Assembly (NCBI RefSeq): GCF_002153605.1
Contig: NZ_JOPG01000007.1
Location: forward strand, 124,001-188,000
Direction: 5' to 3'
Origin: Acetobacter malorum
GTDB lineage: Bacteria > Pseudomonadota > Alphaproteobacteria > Acetobacterales > Acetobacteraceae
DNA: 64,000 nucleotides
A program made the position numbers and the translations under genes. Shown piece after piece: positions 18,591-26,702 of the stretch. Each line of letters opens with the position of its first letter. Positions within the stretch are counted from its first letter, which is position 1. Below the pieces are notes generated by a model, which had not been told where the DNA came from, did no database searches, and saw only the letters and a program-made list of their open reading frames with translations.

Positions 18591-18618
18591 CTTCTCTCCT
18601 TCTGCTGAGGGAGAGAAG
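18591..18618 (+). terminator. Hairpin after the ClpP-like gene
   Basis: CTTCTCTCC pairs with GGAGAGAAG (9 bp) with a 10-nt loop, 14 bp past the stop. The tail (TCAGTTTGTTG) is only moderately T-rich, so termination may be partial. Confidence 0.45.
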
Positions 18619-18705
18619 TCAGTTTGTTGTCCCGGGTCCTGCGTGGCCCGCTTCTGTTTTGGCAGGGGCGGGTGGCGTAGCGCCCCCAGTAAACGGGTTC
18701 CTGCC

Positions 18706-19710
18706 ATGGGTTCTCTCAGCGATATCTATTCCCGCCTGCCAGACAGTGTGGATGATCTGCCCCCGCCGCCCAGTAATGAGGCCGTGGTTGAGGCTGACTA
18801 TAAGGCCCGCCATTGGTTCAGTCCTGTCAAAGGGCCGCTGAAGCCGGGGTCTGATGCGCATAAGAAGGCAATTGCGGCCATGTTCCGCGAAACCTTCAAT
18901 CCGTATCGGCCTTCTGTCATTAACTGGCCGAAGCTGGACCCGGAAACGCTGCATCGCATCACGTCCCTGCCGATCTGGGATATTGCCGTGCAGACTGAGG
19001 GTAAGGCCCGCCTGCGTATGGCAGCCTATGCGCGTCTGGTAACAGATCCGGATATCAAGGACGCCATTTCCCGCAACGCGTGGGAAGAAAACCGGCATAA
19101 GGAAGTTCTGTCCAAGCTGGTTGAGGCCTATGGCATCAAGATGGCGCCTGAACCGCCGTATATTGAGCCAAAAGATGTTGAATGGGCCTATCTCGTTACC
19201 GGGTTTTCTGAGTGCGTAGATAGCTTCTTTGCGTTTGGCCTGTTTGAGCTGGCTCAGCGTTCCGGCTTCTTCCCGCCAGAACTGATTGATACGTTCGAGC
19301 CGGTTATGCAGGAAGAATGTCGTCACATTCTGCTGTTTGCCAACTGGCTGGCCTGGTATCGGGCCGTCATGCCCTGGTGGCGTCGTCCGTTCTTTGAGAT
19401 GAAAGTCTGGGCGGTCTGGGCCTTCCTTGCTTATGAACGCATGAGCCTTGCCACCTCTGTGGATGATAAGGGCGAGGTCCATACGCAGGACAACAACTTC
19501 ACGGTCACCGGTGCAAAAGACATTGCCAATGTTGATCTGAATCTGCCGGAATTCATGGATCTGTGTCTGGAAGAAGATGATCGGCGCTTTGCAGGCTATG
19601 ACCCGCGCCTGCTGCGTCCCACCACGGCTCCGGCCATTGCGCGCGTCATTCGTGATGTCGGGCGCGGGTGGCAGTTTGTCTCAGGTCTGGTGCGCGCCAA
19701 CCGGCACTGA
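18706..19710 (+). CDS. Ferritin-like (putative di-iron) protein
   Basis: A 334-residue soluble protein, mostly helical. Two ExxH motifs, NAWEENRHKEVL (about 118-130) and PVMQEECRHILLF (about 198-210), plus an intervening FSECVDSFFAFG, give the E...ExxH...E...ExxH pattern of carboxylate di-iron proteins such as ferritin-like oxidases. The C-terminal third is unlike ferritins. ATG 18706 is chosen; an in-frame GTG at 18643 would add a poorly conserved leader. No cofactor partner or pathway gene is adjacent. Substrate and role unknown; storage or oxidase chemistry is possible. Confidence 0.72.
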   Translation: MGSLSDIYSRLPDSVDDLPPPPSNEAVVEADYKARHWFSPVKGPLKPGSDAHKKAIAAMFRETFNPYRPSVINWPKLDPETLHRITSLPIWDIAVQTEGKARLRMAAYARLVTDPDIKDAISRNAWEENRHKEVLSKLVEAYGIKMAPEPPYIEPKDVEWAYLVTGFSECVDSFFAFGLFELAQRSGFFPPELIDTFEPVMQEECRHILLFANWLAWYRAVMPWWRRPFFEMKVWAVWAFLAYERMSLATSVDDKGEVHTQDNNFTVTGAKDIANVDLNLPEFMDLCLEEDDRRFAGYDPRLLRPTTAPAIARVIRDVGRGWQFVSGLVRANRH

Positions 19711-19723
19711 TTAAGGTTTTGCG

Positions 19724-19759
19724 GGCAGGATATTCAGGGTTCCTGTCCGCTATCCTGCC
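19724..19759 (+). terminator. Hairpin after the ferritin-like gene
   Basis: GGCAGGATA and TATCCTGCC form a 9-bp perfect stem, with a second small stem (CAGG/CCTG) in the loop. It lies 14 bp past the stop. No immediate U run follows, so strength is uncertain. It may also serve the convergent gene ending at 19816. Confidence 0.45.
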
Positions 19760-19815
19760 TTTGCAGGTCTTTCAGCTTTTTTCGGACGATCTTTACGAGA
19801 ATTATGCGGAAATTC

Positions 19816-20565
19816 TCAAGATTTCCGCTTCATGCTTGCATGGGGATCAAGTGGAATTTTCACTAAAATCTTGCTGAACGCTTTGGTGCTGCGGAAGAGC
19901 GTATCACGCGGGTAGTCCTGCGGTCTGAAGACAAACTCTTGTGGGGCATCGCTCTGATTATCCAGTAAAACCTGCGTCTGATCATTTCTGAAGGCTTCCA
20001 GTCGGCTATGCGGTGCGACTGAGACAATCAGCCGATGCGCATCCGGCAGCATGAAGGCCACAATTACCCCCACCACATCTTCCATGCAGTTATTGAGCTG
20101 CCGTAGCCAGTGACGCGCTTCGGCATCAGTAAATTGGTCCGGCTGGGGCGGGGCGACGGCAATCTGGAAGGTGAAGCCGATAAAGGCACCGGATGTCAGA
20201 TTGGCCATCAAAGGCGGGTTTTCTTCCCACAAGGCCTTTGTCAGCGGCACAGTCAGTTCATCATTGTCCGCATTGAATAGCGGAATAGGGCCGTTTTTGG
20301 TTTGCAGATGCAGCCCGGAGGCTTTCAGCGGTGCGTCGTCTGGCTGGAGCCTGCCCAGCACATGCAAAGACAGATTGGCCCGGTCCTGTTCAGGGAGTGC
20401 GTTAAAGCGCCGGAAGACCCGTGCGACGGCCTGATAGCTCTGGACGGTCACGGGGCGGGCGGCATGCACTTCTATATCTTCAGGCTGGGGCGTCTGGGCG
20501 TTTGCGGGTGCCAGAGGAACCAGACAACAGGTCGCCAAAAGCCAGAAAAAGCCGGGTTTATGCAT
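19816..20565 (-). CDS. Secreted hypothetical protein
   Basis: A 249-residue protein with a typical Sec signal peptide (FFWLLATCCLVPLAPANA, cleavage after ANA near residue 23). The mature part is mixed alpha/beta with no motif I recognise; it includes YQAVARVFRRFNALPEQD and AEARHWLRQLNNCMEDVV. Arg and Lys are enriched at the C-terminus (HASMKRKS). It is convergent with the ferritin-like gene and lies beyond the end of the pqq operon on the same strand, with about 155 bp between, so co-transcription with pqqE is possible but unproven. Confidence 0.6.
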   Translation of the reverse strand: MHKPGFFWLLATCCLVPLAPANAQTPQPEDIEVHAARPVTVQSYQAVARVFRRFNALPEQDRANLSLHVLGRLQPDDAPLKASGLHLQTKNGPIPLFNADNDELTVPLTKALWEENPPLMANLTSGAFIGFTFQIAVAPPQPDQFTDAEARHWLRQLNNCMEDVVGVIVAFMLPDAHRLIVSVAPHSRLEAFRNDQTQVLLDNQSDAPQEFVFRPQDYPRDTLFRSTKAFSKILVKIPLDPHASMKRKS

Positions 20566-20652
20566 AAAAAGCCGCCTCGCGGTGTAAAAAACACCTCAAA
20601 CTATACAGTCTGCTTCTGCCTATTACATAGAAAATCCATGCCTTGGGAGAAT

Positions 20653-20698
20653 GCGACAGCCAATATGCGCGGGCTGGTTACATGAGTGAGGCTGTCGC
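20653..20698 (-). terminator. Inverted repeat beyond the end of the pqq operon
   Basis: GCGACAGCC and GGCTGTCGC are perfect 9-bp arms with a 28-nt spacer, 24 bp after the pqqE stop when read leftward. The tail on that strand is ATTCTCCC. It could end the pqqA-E transcript, though the long loop and lack of a U run leave this open. Confidence 0.4.
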
Positions 20699-20721
20699 CA
20701 GACTACGGAGAAAAACGCCCG

Positions 20722-21828
20722 TTAAATCGTATTACTGTAGCGGCGGTAACGGAATGCAGGCGGCGTTTCGGGGCGCTCTGCGATGGCCTGCTCAATCCGG
20801 TCATGCGCCGGGGCGCGGTGGCAGACCGGGTCTGTCGCGTCGGCCTGTCCTGCCAGTGCCAGAGCCTGACAGCGGCAGCCGCCCCAGTCATCCTCTTTAA
20901 AAGCGCAACTCTGGCACGGTTGGGGCATCCAGTCCGTGCCGCGATATAGGTTGAACAGCGGCGAGTCCTGCCATATAGCCTCCAGCGACTCTTCTGCAAC
21001 GGACGGGAAAGTCAGCCCCGGAATACTTTCTGCAGCATGGCACGGCAGCACCTTGCCGGAGGGCGAAATATTGAGGAAACGCTGCCCCCAGCCGCCCATG
21101 CAGGGTTTGGGGCGTTCGGCGTAATAATCGGGTGTGACAAAATCAATCGCAAGCCTATTACCAAACCGCGTGCGAGCGGCGGCCACAGCCTGTTCCGTCG
21201 CTTCTAATTGCGCGCGGTCCGGCAGCAGAGCATCCCGATTGAGCAGGCCCCAGCCATAATACTGCGTATGCGCAATTTCCACCCGGCGGGCACCCAGCTG
21301 CTCGGCCAGATCCAGCATGGCGGGAACCCGTTCCGCATTTTGCCGATGGATCACAAAATTCAGTGTTAACGGCAGACCGTCTTCCACAATCAGGCGCGCC
21401 GCTTCCAGCTTTTTGGCCTGAGCCCCCGCCATGCCGCCAATCCGCTCGCCTTCCTGCGCGTCAGCATCCTGAAAAGAGAGCTGGATATGGTCCAGCCCGG
21501 CGTCAGAAAGCATCTTCAGGCTGTCACGGTTCAGCAGCACGCCGGAGGTAATCAGATTGGTATAAAGTCCCAGAGACACCGCATGCCGGACCAGATCAGC
21601 CAGATCAGGCCGGGCCATGGGTTCACCCCCGGAAAAATGCACCTGCAACACGCCCATGGCGGCTGCTTCATCCAGCACACGCATCCATGTTGCCGTATCC
21701 AGTTCGCCCGCACGCGGGTCTAGCCGGAGCGGGTTGGAGCAATACGGGCATTGCAGCGGGCAGCGATGCGTAAGTTCGGCCAGCAAACTCATAGGGGGCG
21801 GAGCTTTGGTTATGGCAGAACTGGTCAT
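20722..21828 (-). CDS. pqqE: PQQ biosynthesis radical SAM protein PqqE
   Basis: A 368-residue radical SAM enzyme that joins the Glu and Tyr side chains of PqqA, the first step of PQQ formation. The SAM-cluster motif CPLQCPYC lies at about 24-31, LQVHFSGGEPMARPDL follows, and the C-terminal SPASM cluster region has CMGGWGQRFLNISPSGKVLPC and CQSCAFKEDDWGGCRCQ. The start overlaps pqqD by 4 bp, consistent with the need for PqqD as peptide chaperone. Confidence 0.97.
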   Translation of the reverse strand: MTSSAITKAPPPMSLLAELTHRCPLQCPYCSNPLRLDPRAGELDTATWMRVLDEAAAMGVLQVHFSGGEPMARPDLADLVRHAVSLGLYTNLITSGVLLNRDSLKMLSDAGLDHIQLSFQDADAQEGERIGGMAGAQAKKLEAARLIVEDGLPLTLNFVIHRQNAERVPAMLDLAEQLGARRVEIAHTQYYGWGLLNRDALLPDRAQLEATEQAVAAARTRFGNRLAIDFVTPDYYAERPKPCMGGWGQRFLNISPSGKVLPCHAAESIPGLTFPSVAEESLEAIWQDSPLFNLYRGTDWMPQPCQSCAFKEDDWGGCRCQALALAGQADATDPVCHRAPAHDRIEQAIAERPETPPAFRYRRYSNTI

Positions 21829-22115
21829 GCCAGCAGCAGAACCTGCTTGTCGGCCAGTTCCTGAGTCATGTTCAAAACATCCTGTGCAATGACATCCCGC
21901 GGGGCAGAAAATTTTTCTGCAAGCTGGTCAATAATTTTTGCCACAGAACGCTTTCCGTTCACCAGTTGCAAAATTTCTGCTGCCACGGCATCGGCCAGAA
22001 AGGCGCGTTCCGGGGCCTGCACAAACCACTGCTCCCGCACGCGGTCATATTGCAGCCGGGTGCCGCGAGCAAAGCGTGGCACACAGGTTTCCGCCAGAAG
22101 AGTGGCAGTTGTCAT
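21825..22115 (-). CDS. pqqD: PQQ biosynthesis peptide chaperone PqqD
   Basis: A 96-residue protein of the PqqD family, which binds the PqqA precursor peptide and presents it to PqqE. Recognisable segments are VPRFARGTRLQYDRVREQW, AFLADAVAAEILQLVNGKRS and IIDQLAEKFSAPRDVIAQDV. It overlaps pqqC upstream and pqqE downstream by 4 bp each, so all three are translationally coupled. Confidence 0.96.
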   Translation of the reverse strand: MTTATLLAETCVPRFARGTRLQYDRVREQWFVQAPERAFLADAVAAEILQLVNGKRSVAKIIDQLAEKFSAPRDVIAQDVLNMTQELADKQVLLLA

Positions 22116-22855
22116 GCTGCATCCTCAGCCGGGCGGAAGGCCCCCGGCGGAATACGGGCGGGGGTGACATACGCATAATCCAGCGCATCCAGCATGGACC
22201 ACAGCACGCCACATTTGAACTTGAGCGCACCAAGCACCGCCTGTTGTTCGGCCACCGTGCGGGCATGTTCTTTCACATAAGCCAGAGCAAAGGCGGAGTC
22301 CTGCGGAGCCTGTGTCAGGCGCGGGGCGAAATAGGCCAGCGTTTCTTCTGTGATAAACGCATAGTTCCGCAGCATGCCGGACACACGTTCACTGATGATG
22401 GTGGGAGAGAACAGCTCAGTCAGAGAGGACGCAATGGCCTCCAGAATGGAGCGGTCCCGCACAAAATGCACATAGGCTTCCACCGCAAAGCGCGTGCCGG
22501 GCAGCAGGCCGTCCAGAGACTCCACATAGGCGCGGTCCAGCCCCAGACCATCGGTCAGCTTCAGCCAGCGGGCAACACCGCCTGTGCCGGGTTCCGTGCC
22601 GTCATGGTCAATCAGCCGCCGCCGCCATTCCCGCCGCAGCTCTGCCGTAGGCAGGCGAGCAAGGAGGGTGGCGTCCTTGGCGGGAATGCTGGCCTGATAA
22701 TAATAGCGGTTCAGAGCCCAGGCCTGCACCTGCCCCTTGTTCAGTTTTCCATCATGCAAGGCACGGTGGAAGGGGTGCAGGTTGTGGTACCGCTCCGCAC
22801 CAATAGCCCGTAAGGCAGCTTCCAGTTCGTCGGGGGAAAGCAGCCGGTCTGTCAT
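22112..22855 (-). CDS. pqqC: Pyrroloquinoline-quinone synthase PqqC
   Basis: A 247-residue cofactorless oxidase that performs the final ring closure and eight-electron oxidation giving PQQ. Seen are YHNLHPFHRALHDGKLNKGQ near residue 20, QAWALNRYYYQASIPAKDA, and RRLIDHDGTEPGTGGVARW. Length is normal for the family. Start and stop both overlap the neighbours by 4 bp. Confidence 0.97.
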   Translation of the reverse strand: MTDRLLSPDELEAALRAIGAERYHNLHPFHRALHDGKLNKGQVQAWALNRYYYQASIPAKDATLLARLPTAELRREWRRRLIDHDGTEPGTGGVARWLKLTDGLGLDRAYVESLDGLLPGTRFAVEAYVHFVRDRSILEAIASSLTELFSPTIISERVSGMLRNYAFITEETLAYFAPRLTQAPQDSAFALAYVKEHARTVAEQQAVLGALKFKCGVLWSMLDALDYAYVTPARIPPGAFRPAEDAA

Positions 22856-23763
22856 AATGTTATCCTCATGCCATCATAGGCGACATCCCAGCCTGCCTCT
22901 TCAACCTGCCTGCGTTCAGGCGTGTCGGCTAACAGAATGGGATTGGAATTGTTGATGTGGATCAGCACTTTGCGGCCCACATTCAGCGGGCGGAAGGCGG
23001 CAATCGTACCATCTGGTTCATCTGCAATGGACATATGGCCCATACGGCGGCCTGTCTTGGCGCCAAGTCCGGCCCGGACCATCTCATCATCCGTCCAGAG
23101 TGTGCCGTCAAAAAACACGACATCGGCCCCGTTCAGGCGGTCACGCAGGTCGTCCGTCATCATGGCACAGCCGGGGATGAAGAGGGCACGATGCTGGCCA
23201 TCTGTCATGTCCAGACCGATGGTTTCCCCGTTATTCATGATCTCAGCCGGGTTTTCCCCGCGCTCGGCATAAAGTGGCACTTTGCCGGGGACAGAAAACG
23301 GCGTGATGCGCAGATTGCCCGGCATCAGAGAAAGGGGCTCGTCAAGCACCATGGTCTGGCGCGGCACCAATGTCCGGTCCAGCGCATCAAAAATTGGGTT
23401 GGCGTCCAACTGAGCAAGAACAGAGGCGGTGGCATAGAGCCCGTAAGCCTGCCGTTCCCGCATTGTCAGCAGGCCGGTAATGGCGTCAATCTCACCGCTG
23501 GTCAGCACTACGCCGGCAATAGGTGTGGAGCGCAGGCCGTTTTTGGGGTGCAGGGCAGGGGTCTGGTTGATCTGCGTGCGGAGATCGGGCGAGGCATTGA
23601 GGATAAACCAGTGCTCACCATCCCCGCTGACGGCGAGGGACGCCTGTGTGCGGGCCGGGGCGTTTGGGTCTCCGGCGCGGGCGCGCTGGCAACCGGGCGC
23701 GTTGGAGTTCCACTGAGGAAAGCCGCCACCTGCGGCAGCGCCTAGAACAAGAAGATCAAGCAT
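22852..23763 (-). CDS. pqqB: PQQ biosynthesis protein PqqB
   Basis: A 303-residue metallo-beta-lactamase-fold protein of PQQ synthesis, thought to hydroxylate the crosslinked Glu-Tyr. The start shows LVLGAAAGGGFPQWNSNAPG, then QTPALHPKNGLRSTPIAGVV, VFFDGTLWTDDEMVRAG, GRRMGHMSI and the C-terminal LIHINNSNPILL. It is separated from pqqA by 68 bp containing a strong hairpin, and overlaps pqqC by 4 bp. Confidence 0.97.
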   Translation of the reverse strand: MLDLLVLGAAAGGGFPQWNSNAPGCQRARAGDPNAPARTQASLAVSGDGEHWFILNASPDLRTQINQTPALHPKNGLRSTPIAGVVLTSGEIDAITGLLTMRERQAYGLYATASVLAQLDANPIFDALDRTLVPRQTMVLDEPLSLMPGNLRITPFSVPGKVPLYAERGENPAEIMNNGETIGLDMTDGQHRALFIPGCAMMTDDLRDRLNGADVVFFDGTLWTDDEMVRAGLGAKTGRRMGHMSIADEPDGTIAAFRPLNVGRKVLIHINNSNPILLADTPERRQVEEAGWDVAYDGMRITL

Positions 23764-23770
23764 ACGCGGC

Positions 23771-23823
23771 TTTTAAAACAAAAATGCCGCCAGTGCGAAC
23801 CTGGTGCAGGTCGCGCTGGCGGC
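23771..23823 (-). terminator. Attenuator-like terminator between pqqA and pqqB
   Basis: Read leftward, 8 bp after the pqqA stop, there is a long stem (outer arms GCCGCCAG/CTGGCGGC, 13 bp with one wobble, then an inner ACCTG/CAGGT stem) over 23786-23823, followed by ATTTTTGTTTT. This is a full rho-independent terminator inside the operon. It would make pqqA mRNA more abundant than pqqBCDE mRNA, as expected when one product is the peptide substrate and the others are enzymes. Confidence 0.85.
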
Positions 23824-23831
23824 AGAAAGGC

Positions 23832-23912
23832 TTATTTCTTCTGGCCGCAAACGTAGCTGTTGATTTCAGCGCCGAGCGGGATTTCGGTGATTTTCGGTGT
23901 GGTCCAGGCCAT
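23832..23912 (-). CDS. pqqA: PQQ precursor peptide PqqA
   Basis: A 26-residue peptide beginning MAWTTPKITEIPLGAEIN and ending SYVCGQKK. Glu16 and Tyr20, in the conserved E-x-x-x-Y spacing, are the residues joined to make PQQ. The ATG has GGAGAG about 6 bases upstream. It is the first gene of the leftward pqqABCDE operon; the 297 bp beyond its start must hold the promoter. Confidence 0.97.
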   Translation of the reverse strand: MAWTTPKITEIPLGAEINSYVCGQKK

Positions 23913-24209
23913 GAGAACTCTCCGTTAATGGGTCATGTATCAGGCGGCCTCCTGTTCTGGAAAGGTCCAGAGGGAGGCTGGCCGCGCAGAAACGAGTGTG
24001 AGCAAAAGCCCGATGGGTGCAACCCTGCACACAGAAATATGAGGTCTTTTTCATTCTTTTCACGGGAGTGTGAACAGCTATCCTTCCAGAATGCCCCGCA
24101 CGCCAAAAGCCGACGATTTGCTATTTCCGTCGCATGGCTTCTAAACACGGCCCGGCATGACGTGCCGTGCGCAGGCTATTTCAGGCGGGAGAAGGAAGCG
24201 TGAAGGCTG
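23913..24209 (-). promoter_or_regulatory. Divergent region between pqqA and the flippase gene
   Basis: About 300 bp without a supported gene. It should contain the leftward pqqA promoter and a rightward one for the glycan genes. I see a ribosome site for pqqA and a GAAGG near the flippase start, but no confident -35/-10 pair. Short open frames here have no recognisable product. Confidence 0.5.
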
Positions 24210-25535
24210 ATGAATAGTCAGATCAAGGCGTTATTCAGACGGGTGTTTCGGAACACGGGTTATTTGCTGACGGGCAGAGGCGCGATGGCTGTGCTTGCGC
24301 TGGCCAGTACCGCTCTGGCTGTCCGCACGCTGGGGCTGGAAGATTACGGCGTCCTGCTGCTGATGAGCTCCTTCGTCATGTCCTGCGCTGTGGCGACACG
24401 CTTTCAGGCCTGGCAGCCTTTGCTGCAATACGGCACCTCTCTTTACAAAGCCGCCGAGAAAAAACCGTTCCAGACCCTTTTCCGTCATTGCACCATGCTG
24501 GATGCGCTCGGCGCGCTCATGGGGCTGGCTGTAGCGCTTTTTTCCAGCATCTGGCTGGCGCATCTTTCCGGCTGGGCGGCCGCCTATGGGCATATCCCCC
24601 TGTGGTACATGACGGTCATTCTGTTTATGAACACGGGCTGCGCCATGGGCGTCCTGCGGCTGGCTAACCGGTACGAGCTGGCGGTTCTGGCGGATACAGC
24701 AAGCTCGGTGGTCAAATTCATTGGGTGCGTGACAGGGTTTTTCCTGCACTGGACTCTACCGGACTTTTTGCTGCTTTGGTACTGCTCCACGGCCGTCGCA
24801 TTTGTGCTGGATTATGGACTGGCTCTCTGGGTTATGGCTCGCTCGGACAAGCTGAAAGGATTCCGGCTGGTCAATGTGCCATGGCTTAGCCCCATTAAGG
24901 GAATCTGGCGCTTTACCTTCTCCACCAGTCTGGATCAGGCACTTGGTCGTCTGGGTTCCCGCCTGACGGTGCTGATTGTTGGCGCGGTTTTAGGGCCGGA
25001 AAACGCCGCCATTTATAATGTGACCTGGCAGATTTCGGATGGCATGGCGCGCCCCGCGCAAATGCTCACCCCGGCTCTGTATCCAGAACTGGTGGCATTG
25101 CGGGACAAACGGGATTGGGCTTCAATCCGTCAGGTTACCAATCGCATTTTGCAGGCACTGGCTATTTTTTCCGCTCTGGTGCTGGGGGTGGCGACGTTTG
25201 TCGGGCCGTGGCTGCTGCATCTGTTGCTGACAGTCCCGTGGACAGGCACCCGCACACTGTTGTTGCTGATGACGGTGACCGCTATTCTGGACCTGTGGGA
25301 CGTACCGCTTGAGCCGCTTCTGGTGTCTCTGAACAAGGCGCACCAGATTCTGATCGGCCGCATGGTGACAATGTGTTTCTCCCTCCCGTTACTCTATGTG
25401 CTGGCCAGCGCGTGGGGGATGACAGGTGCGGGATTTGCAACCCTCTTAAGCGAACTGGCCATTCTGCTGACACGTCTCGGCCCTTACCTTATTATGAACC
25501 GCAATAAATCCTTTGAGGGCAAACCCGAAGCCTGA
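24210..25535 (+). CDS. Polysaccharide flippase-like membrane protein (MATE/MOP superfamily)
   Basis: A 441-residue protein with about twelve hydrophobic segments. The start FRNTGYLLTGRGAMAVLALA and the region FSTSLDQALGRLGSRLTVLIVGAVLGPENAAIYNV resemble Wzx-type lipid-linked oligosaccharide translocases (polysaccharide biosynthesis protein family). It is probably in the inner membrane and moves a glycan lipid to the periplasm. It is the first of three rightward genes with ELM1-like and family 2 glycosyltransferases, which suggests a small surface-glycan unit. Confidence 0.8.
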   Translation: MNSQIKALFRRVFRNTGYLLTGRGAMAVLALASTALAVRTLGLEDYGVLLLMSSFVMSCAVATRFQAWQPLLQYGTSLYKAAEKKPFQTLFRHCTMLDALGALMGLAVALFSSIWLAHLSGWAAAYGHIPLWYMTVILFMNTGCAMGVLRLANRYELAVLADTASSVVKFIGCVTGFFLHWTLPDFLLLWYCSTAVAFVLDYGLALWVMARSDKLKGFRLVNVPWLSPIKGIWRFTFSTSLDQALGRLGSRLTVLIVGAVLGPENAAIYNVTWQISDGMARPAQMLTPALYPELVALRDKRDWASIRQVTNRILQALAIFSALVLGVATFVGPWLLHLLLTVPWTGTRTLLLLMTVTAILDLWDVPLEPLLVSLNKAHQILIGRMVTMCFSLPLLYVLASAWGMTGAGFATLLSELAILLTRLGPYLIMNRNKSFEGKPEA

Positions 25536-25576
25536 GATCTGTTCGGGGGGCAGAGCGCAAAAGCGGGAGGTGTGAC

Positions 25577-26605
25577 CTGAGCCGATCAGTTTTATCCGAA
25601 CCCGTCTGGATACTGGATACAGGGCGGCTTGGAGAACAGGCGCAGTGTCAGACGCTGGCGCAGGCGTTAGGGCTGCCCTTCCGGACCGTGCCGCTTGGTC
25701 CGGCTTTTTCGCCACCAGCCCGGTGGCCAGAGACGACGGGGCTGCGCCTTATCCTGTCTTTCGGGAATGCAGTGCAGGCGGCGTGTGCCTTACGGGCATC
25801 CTGCCGCGTAAGGCCGTTGGTGGTGCATATTGGCCGACCAAGCCATGTTCCCGTCAAGGATCTGGATCTGATTATTCCACTCCCGCAGGATGATTATCCG
25901 CCGGCTCCGAATGTTCTGAGAGTCGCGTGGCCGTTTAACGGGGCAGCGCTCACGCCAGAACCCGCGAACACACAGTGTCAGAGGCATGCGGGCACCATTG
26001 TGGTGTATGGGGGGCCGACCCGTCAGTTCCGCATGGGGCTTGCGGAAACGCGCCAGTTGTTCACGTTTGCTCGCACACTGGCAAAAGCCAATCAAGAACC
26101 TCTGCACATCATAACAAGTCCCCGCACCCCGACAGACGCTGTGGTATGGATGCAGGAACAGGCGGAAACATGCGGGGCGGTTCTGCATCTCTTCAGGCCG
26201 GATAGAGATGTGTTCCACAGCTTTCTGAAAACCGGGAATCGATTTGTGGTGACTGCCGATAGTGCGTCTATGCTGGCAGAGGTCTGGCGCAGCTGTGCGC
26301 CGGTCTGGCTGTTTCCGTTACCGCCACGCCAGACGCTCATGTCCCGATTGCAGCAGGGAGTAGATGCTGTGGGGCTTCGTTCTCTTCGCTACTGGCTTAT
26401 CAGGCGCGGGATTTTGGGAAGTGGGGCCGACTTCATGCACTGGCACCACACGCTGTTCCGCTCGGGGGCGATCCGCCGTGCCAACCCGGATCTGACAGAG
26501 CAGGATTTGCGCTGGAAGCCCGTGGTGCGTCAGGCCGATACAGATCTGATGCGATGCCGACGTCGTATTCTGGCACTTCCCGGACTTCTGTCAGGAGATG
26601 TCTGA
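25577..26605 (+). CDS. ELM1/GtrOC1-like putative glycosyltransferase, probable CTG start
   Basis: The conserved frame begins before any ATG, GTG or TTG: it encodes SVLSEPVWILDTGRLGEQAQ and continues through the LAQALGLPFRTV segment typical of the ELM1 (DUF1022) family. The only plausible initiator is CTG 25577, 6 bases after a perfect GGGAGG. From there it has 342 residues; GTG 25688 would remove the family's N-terminal strand. Later parts include TIVVYGGPTRQFRM and FVVTADSASMLAEVW. These proteins look like GT-B glycosyltransferases; the substrate is unknown. A sequencing error or a frameshift is the alternative to a CTG start. Confidence 0.68.
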   Translation: MSRSVLSEPVWILDTGRLGEQAQCQTLAQALGLPFRTVPLGPAFSPPARWPETTGLRLILSFGNAVQAACALRASCRVRPLVVHIGRPSHVPVKDLDLIIPLPQDDYPPAPNVLRVAWPFNGAALTPEPANTQCQRHAGTIVVYGGPTRQFRMGLAETRQLFTFARTLAKANQEPLHIITSPRTPTDAVVWMQEQAETCGAVLHLFRPDRDVFHSFLKTGNRFVVTADSASMLAEVWRSCAPVWLFPLPPRQTLMSRLQQGVDAVGLRSLRYWLIRRGILGSGADFMHWHHTLFRSGAIRRANPDLTEQDLRWKPVVRQADTDLMRCRRRILALPGLLSGDV

Positions 26606-26702
26606 AAGTTCATCAAGAATTCAGTGCCTTTTAGGTATGAGATGCCTCGTCTAACAAAAGCATTAGCTTAATGCGTGCCCTATCAGCCCCGATGGAAAAA
26701 GT

